DNA of 64,000 bases from Siphonodentalium dalli (lineage: Eukaryota; Mollusca; Scaphopoda; Gadilida; Siphonodentaliidae): NCBI GenBank assembly GCA_032622095.1, contig CP136068.1, positions 115,739,509 through 115,803,508 on the forward strand, given 5' to 3'. Position numbers and translations under genes: made by a program. This document shows positions 57,464-64,000 of the stretch, piece by piece. The notes beneath the pieces are model-generated. The model did no database searches and was not told the DNA's origin. It saw only the letters and a list, made by a program, of their open reading frames with translations. Positions within the stretch are counted from its first letter, which is position 1; every line of letters starts with the position of its first letter.

Positions 57464-58624
57464 TAGTCTAGGCTGTGCTGGGGGGTGATCGTCGCACATC
57501 GGGGGAATTTATGCAGTCTAGGCTGTGCTGGGGGGTGATCGTCGCACATCGGGGGAATTTATGCGACCATCATTTTCTTATGGGAAAATTACTCTAGTTT
57601 TCGAATTCAGAGGGCGCCGAGCCGAGATAGGTGACAAAATATAACTTTTCACTATGTTTCATATGGTACCCTACCTAAAAAATGACATATTTTCAAAGGT
57701 TAACAGGCATTAGCCAACTGGTTAACAGGGCAGCAACATCGGAAAGATTGTAAACATATTTGCAAAATATGGAACGAATATAGACACTTAATCAGATTCA
57801 ACATCGTTTTCCTGCTTTCGTTCTGATTTCGTGACGTCATGGTAAAATGTGTAGCGTGACGCGTCAAAAATTCATGGCGATTCAGACTAAGTGTTGTGCG
57901 TCAACTCTGTGCAAATATAGCATATCTGTCGAATTCTTCCAAGTTATATATTTTTGGAAATGGAAGGGTACCCCCTATATAATGATGTTCATACTTACAT
58001 TATATCTTTCCAAGTATTGACATAATAGACAAAAACTTAACCCTCCCCCCAATTTCACAAATAACCACATATATGTGTCCATGCAGTTTGTGTCCACCAA
58101 ATAAATTGACAATGCACAGTTTACCTTTTCATATTGTGTAGAATCGTACGGCGACACTGATAATGTAAAACATCGTTCAAATCCTAGATTAGGAAGGTAA
58201 TATAAAATCCAAGATGGCGTCCAAGATGGCCGCCAATTTTTATATTGACACTCTATAGACCAGATGTATGGTAACCGGACTAGATCATCAACTCTGTGCA
58301 AATATAGCATATCTGTCGAATTCTTCCAAGTTAAATATTTTTGCAAATGGAAGGGTATTGCCTACAAAATGATGTTCCTATCTTTATTATATATCTCCAA
58401 ATGGTAAACTAATCGAGAAAAGCTTAACCCTCACCCCAATTTCACAAATATCCACTTAAATGCACCCAGCAGGTTGTTTCCAATAAAATATCGACAATGC
58501 ACATTTTGTAGTGTCATATAGGGCAGAACCATCCGAGGACATGGAGAATCTAAGATTCCGTTCAAATCCTAGATTATGAAGGTATTAAAATCCAAGATGG
58601 CGTCCAAGATGGCTGCCAAGTTTA

Positions 58625-58680
58625 ATATCGGCACTCTGTGCACACTGAGTGTGCACTGTGCACACTGAGTGTGCACACCG
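58625..58680. repeat. Tandem palindromes (GTGCACACTGAGTGTGCAC)
   Basis: GTGCACACTGAGTGTGCAC occurs twice in succession in the left arm of E3 and is not present in the right arm, so it arose or was lost after the arms formed. Confidence 0.8.
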
Positions 58681-58900
58681 GTTGTAACTGATCTTTATTT
58701 CATAGAGGCTGTATTGTAATATGTATAAGTCAACTAGTTACGTAAAACCAATGATGGAGACCAAAATGGCCGCCATAAAACTAAAAAATGTTCCGATAAA
58801 ATTACCTGCTTCCGAGTTGCAATGTTATGTCATCTGCAAGTTATGAGTTTTGTAGCTTATTCGTTCGTGCATATATGTCTGTTGATAATGTGATCAGAAT

Positions 58901-61900
58901 CCAATAAAACTGTTGGCATTGAGAAATTAAATGCTCATTTTATTTCTCAAAATCGACATGCAATGCCAAATTGCCACAATGGGATAGTGTTTCAACCTGA
59001 CATCCATTTTGTGGTATACAAGTCAACGTTCTGCTTGGTGATGAAACTGCTGACTTTTATATTAGTACACTAAGAATTGAAGCTACAATGTCGACTAAAT
59101 ATACGCATTCAATCCTCAATAACCAATGTAGGTGTCCACGGCAATGACTCATTAGACCCGCTTACACAAACCGTCAAGCAATAACAACCAATTTAGAATC
59201 CTGATAAGTGCGGGTATGCAAAGAATGGACAATTTATTTTATATATCTCATCAATCTTGTCAATGCGTACTGGGGTAATTGATTTTCACGTTCATTGGAG
59301 TGATGTTCTATTGAAATAACCGAAACAAATCTCAAACAAATCTGACAAAATACGTATCTGTGTCGTTATATTCTCGCTATGGTCCCATCAGACGTGGATT
59401 TATGCTTATTTACTTAAGCAGTTCATTTGAGTATTTGCTTATCTGTTTATTGAATACACATTGACGACCAATAGTATAATTATTGTCCTGCTAATGTACT
59501 ATAGATCTTGTATGTCTGAGCAGTGTCTGATGCCTTCGGCGAGTTATATATATGCATTCGCTTCCATATTATTTTATATCTTCCCGGCTGTCCAGAATTC
59601 GCGTTGCTATCACAATATATTTAAACACATTATATGTATTCAGTATTTAACTTCATACAAGGCATTGGTCATTTTAAATAATATCAAGTTACTTGGAGCT
59701 TACCCCAAGAATGTTGCACAGAACCAACTTTCAGGTTTGGTTGGAACAGGTAGAATATTATCAAAACTGACCCCTCATTTGTAAATACTAATGCTTTAAA
59801 TGACAACGGTAAGTGTGAGGCCGTGGTATTGATTGTGCTAAGTCCCATGAAATTTGGATCCATGAAAGTTGGTCTCACACTGTAGGTATCACACGACTCT
59901 CCGTCACACGTACCCAACTATGATAATCACGTACAGTACTCGAATGGGATAAAACTATATCATCCAATTTATATATCAGTATGGAGCAATCTCGGCAATT
60001 AACCAAAGATGAAAAGTACAAGGATTAGAAAGCCACACAGTTAGAAGACGTGCTCAAAATGTCATATACTCAGTTGCTCAGCATTAGAATGATGCTTGTC
60101 ATACTAAATGTGTCCCTTTCACTGATGCTGATCCATTTTAAGCAACGGGATGACAACTCGTTGGTCACATGTTATCAGCCATAGCCGCGGAATTAGTTTT
60201 TAATCAAAATAGAGTATAACCGCTACAGGTAGGACATTCTCAAGAAATATAGTAGCCGTGGAGTACTTTTAACACAAACAATAATTAGCAGCTCCTTTGC
60301 ACGATCGCCAATTTTCTGTAATGGAACAACCTACGTATCTGATATATGTCAAATATTCATGATTGTGGTAATTGTCCCCAGGATACATTTTACGATATGC
60401 GTGAACCAATTATATGTATCTGACCGAAAGCATATATGCAAGCATGCGATTATCACAAATATCAGATAATGTACATAGGTGTGGTAGTTATTGCTTGAAT
60501 TCATCTAAGTAGACGTCCCAGAAAACAATTGATTTAAATCCTTATTTTAGCTTAATATTGAGGAATTTGAAGCCGTAATGGGTCGGTATATTTTGAGTAA
60601 GTTTACCTTGTGAGCACCATACAATCAAACCAGGTTCCATCGTTGCATGTGGCGACGGTCCTATTTTCGACAATGACACACGTTCTTGTTTGAATGTTGG
60701 ATTGAATGTATGACATATATAGACAATCGCAGTCGGACATTTGATGGCTGTTGGACCTATTTGCTCATAATATGGACTCTTCTGCGACATGGGGCAAGGC
60801 ATATAGTAAACTTACACATAGTATCCCACACATATGAAACTTCGAAAGTAGCAACACCCTTTGCTTCCAGCATATTAAATTAGTAATTTCTTATGTGTAC
60901 ACCTGGTAGGAATTTAGATCGAGATACTTCATGCTTTGAGTTATGGTAATGTACGTGTAAAATTGCACACAAATAATGCAAACATATTTGCCCTTTGAAA
61001 ACCAGTTAAGTGTTACATTTAATAAATGGATCTAGTCTCGACTAAGGTTATGCGATTGAAGTTAAGTTGTCTTCAAAATTGTCGATTCTAACTCGCCACC
61101 TTATTAAATCGAAAAAAGAAATATTTCTTATAATTTGAATTTAGTCCCAATATTAATAAAATTCGTCCATTTTTCTATTATATATACCCATGCCATTCAG
61201 TGCCATTTATGAATTACTTATGATAAACAATTACTTGTTGGGAACAATCACGTATCCAGCTGAAGAGTAATTGGATTGCATCATATGATTGGTCAGGTCA
61301 ATTTAATCCAACAATACTGTCACAGTGAATTAACTATTGCAACTTCTCGGCTTATCGTACTTGGCAGAAATGCCCGCGCACATGTGCCAACCAACTTTTT
61401 TATAGTGTTCCCCGAGTTGACAGCTAATGATTAAATTAGGTTCATATAAGACCAGAACATCAACTTAATCGTGTCATCGGCTGTGTTGATCCGATAGATG
61501 TATGTTACTCATTGCTGATAAGTACCAGCATGATGAAGTCATGTTATCGGTGGTTAAATGTCTAACGAAATTGTCTACGAGTGGATAGGCCTTATCCAAT
61601 ATAAAATATGGCAGAAACTTATTGTTTCTTCGTCTCTTGACGAAATGGATGATCATCATAACAAAACGCTCAATAGATGTATTAATATATTGCGACAGCG
61701 ACGTGAAACCTGAACTGCAGGTGTGAAATAAAATGATATGGAAGTGAGGGCATAAACCTGTGAATTAACTCGTCAACCACCCATGACTATAGTACGTTGG
61801 TGGGAAATTGATTTAAACTATCGGTTGCAACTGCGAATAGTTCATAAAATGAGTATTTGCAACGAACATGTAACCGTTTATTGTTATCTAAATCTTCAGA

Positions 61901-62475
61901 GTTGAGAAGTACTAAACAAATACGAATTAGAACTGCTTATGTAAATACCCATTTCCGTGCGGTGAGGCATCCCGAGGAAATGTAGAGAAAACAGTTTTAG
62001 TTCGGTCTGAATTGCTGGTGATTATTGTCCGTTATTACATTGGAACATCGCTTCTTTGAACGTAGAAACCAACTACCATGGTAAGCAGTTGACGACATTA
62101 GCGGGGTAATGTGAACACAGTTGGCCAACATTTTCGTATAAACAAAATATCCGCAATTATTGTAGGTCCGTTATCTCCAAACTGTTTACGATTGCGGGTC
62201 TAATGTGCTACCAGCATGGAAAAACTCCTTTATTTATTGATAATTGAATATATAACTATTAGTGCATACACTGCATAGGCATGTTTTAATCGGCATTGTG
62301 GCTTCCATTATTGCTATACTAATGTGGATGTTTGCAGTTGTAGCATCGTGTAGCAGAACATTGACATATATACCATCAAATGATTGGATGTCAGTTTGAA
62401 ATTCGGTCCTATTTAGGCAATTTGACAGTAAATGATGTCGTTAGTTCGAGAAATTAATGAACAGTTACTATCTTA
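58901..62475. other. Interior of E3, no recognised gene
   Basis: About 3.6 kb of AT-rich sequence. The best frames (59461-59784 plus, 107 codons; 60542-60802 minus, 86 codons) have no domain I recognise, no catalytic motif and no relatives in the window. Either the transposase is lost or the middle is captured sequence. Confidence 0.5.
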
Positions 62476-63498
62476 ATGTCCCTAGTTTCTTCAGATACGG
62501 ATCATGTTGGACAAAATGACATATATGTACGAACAAAAAAGCTACAACAGTCATACCATGTGATTTTATTGCAACTCAGAAGTTGGTCGTTTTATCGGAA
62601 CAGTTCTGTTTATTTTGGCGGCCATTTTGGTCTTCATCATCGGTTTTACGTCGCCAATTGCCTTATACGTATTAAGCTACAGACTCCACCCAAGACAAGG
62701 CCATATTACATAAAGCACTCGCGATGATCTAGTCCGGTTACCATACATCTGGTGTATAAAGTGTCAATATAAAAATTGGCGGCCATCTTGGACGCCATCT
62801 TGGATTTTATATTACCTTCCTAATCTAGGATTTGAACGATGTTTTACATTATCAGTGTCGCCGTACGATTCTACACAACATGAAAAGGTAAACTGTGCAT
62901 TGTCAATTTATTTGGTGGACACAAACTGCATGGGCACATATATGTGGTTATTTGTGAAATTGGGGGGAGGGTTAAGTTTTTGTCTATTATGTCAATACTT
63001 GGAAAGATATAATGTAAGTATGAACATCATTATATAGGGGGTATCCTTCCATTTCCAAAAATATATAACTTGGAAGAATTCGACAGATATGCTATATTTG
63101 CACAGAGTTGACGCACAACACTTTGTCTGAATCGCCATGAATTTTTGACGCGTCACGCTACATATTTTACCATGACGTCACGAAATCAGAACGAAAGCAG
63201 GAAAACGATGTTGAATCTGATTAAGTGTCTATATTCGTTCCATATTTTGCAAATATGTTTACAATCTTTCCGATGTTGCTGCCCTGTTAACCAGTTGGAT
63301 AATGCCTGTTAACCTTTGAAAATATGTCATTGTTTAGGTAGGGTACCCTATGAAACATAGTGAAAAGTTATATTTTGTCACCTATCTCGGCTCGGCGCCC
63401 TCTGAATTCGAAAACTAGAGTAATTTTCCCATAAGAAAATGATGGTCGCATAAATTCCCCCGATGTGCGACGATCGCCCCCCAGCACAGCCTAGACTA

Positions 63499-64000
63499 CA
63501 ACGGAAACCCTCTAGCCACCTCCCTGTTTATATCCCAACATAACTCTATATATTCTCACAATTCGAGCTTCATTATGGCTTATTCCGCTCCACTTCTCCT
63601 CCTTTTCGTTCACATGGTCATCAAAACAACAAAAACAACCCCGCCATCGACTATGTTCTGGACTATGTTCTGGCTGGCTCACAACCCCGTCATCGACTAT
63701 GTTCTGGATGGCTCACAACCCCGCCATCGACTATGTTCTGGATGGCTCACAACCCCGCCATCGACTATGTTCTGGACTATGTTCTGGCTGGCTCACAACC
63801 CCGTCATCGACTATGTTCTGGATGGCTCACAACCCCGCCATCGACTATGTTCTGGATGGCTCACAACCCCGCCATCGACTATGTTCTGGGTGGCTCACAA
63901 CCCCGCCATCGACTATGTTCTGGATGGCTCACCCCGCCATCGACTATGTTATGGATGGCTCACCCCGCCATCGACTATGTTCTGGATGGCTCACCCCGCC
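63499..64000 (+). repeat. Minisatellite-bearing dispersed element, runs off the window
   Basis: TATCCCAACATAACTC and TCACATGGTCATCAAAACAA lead into about ten 30-34-bp units, CCCCGCCATCGACTATGTTC plus TGGATGGCTCACAA; two units are extended by a repeated GGACTATGTTCT. It is related to 5700-6180 (unit ATCGATTATGTTCTAGATGG). Confidence 0.88.

Larger units (their letters stand above)
57464..63498. mobile_element. E3: 6.0-kb element with long terminal inverted repeats
   Basis: The left arm (57464 to about 58900) is the reverse complement of the right arm (about 62476-63498). Termini read TAGTCTAGGCTGTGCTGGGG and its complement. The left arm is longer because of two internal tandem duplications: a 50-bp unit at 57465-57514/57515-57564, and about 385 bp whose copies begin CAACTCTGTGCAAATATAGC (near 57902 and 58288). 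Shared inner landmarks are AATCCAAGATGGCGTCCAAG, GGTTAAGTTTTTGTCTATTA (right) and GACCAAAATGGCCGCCA. No transposase was seen in the 3.6-kb middle. TA flanks and TAGTC termini resemble E1 in form only. Confidence 0.85.

Noticed and set aside
57464-63498. E3 as an LTR element
   Set aside because: Its terminal repeats are inverted, not direct.

Overview
The window reads as nuclear DNA of a marine invertebrate, most likely a lophotrochozoan such as a mollusc. This is inference: genes are split by introns, coding density is very low, the sequence is visibly AT-rich, and it is packed with APE-type LINE remains, TTAA-flanked hairpin MITEs, giant inverted repeats, minisatellites and many short interspersed elements ending in CAGA-type microsatellites. 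No bacterial operon, CRISPR array, tRNA or rRNA gene was seen.

Layout. (1) 0.6-5.0 kb is a 4.4-kb inverted-repeat element (E1) with 1.8-kb arms around a degenerate minisatellite. A decayed relative (E2) occupies 7.3-10.3 kb, with one arm segment flipped. (2) About 12.9-19.9 kb is the best single-copy gene: a secreted C-type lectin-domain protein on the minus strand. It has a TATA box, a signal-peptide exon and two CTLD exons with matching splice phases. Its introns carry piggyBac-like (TTAA) MITEs that all contain the same double-hairpin module. The last exon was not found. (3) 20.7-32.4 kb is a decayed non-LTR retrotransposon on the minus strand: ORF1 with RRM-like, zinc-knuckle and SGNH-esterase regions, then APE endonuclease and RT. 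A 5.47-kb terminal-inverted-repeat element (26.8-32.3 kb) has split its ORF1; removing it together with one 8-bp target duplication rejoins ORF1 in frame. The insert carries a field of CTTAAG-centred palindromes. (4) 32.5-32.7 kb holds a SINE-like insertion whose head matches the first 22 nt of U2 snRNA exactly and which is flanked by near-identical direct repeats. (5) 33-38 kb holds another MITE, a fold-back element, a PIN/FEN1-like pseudogene and a minisatellite that changes orientation. (6) 38.5-42.7 kb has a second, 5'-truncated LINE and a separate LINE 3' end. (7) 44-57 kb is a head-to-tail chain of short elements, each ending in CAGA/ACAC repeats plus a TATATA-TAGACTAG-like tail, interrupted by a C2H2 zinc-finger ORF lying between long direct repeats. 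(8) 57.5-63.5 kb is a third giant inverted-repeat element (E3). (9) The right edge is a minisatellite-bearing repeat related to that at 5.7-6.2 kb.

How it works together: only the C-type lectin gene looks like a host gene likely to be functional. The rest records successive waves of mobile DNA, with several insertions nested in one another so that their relative order can be read.
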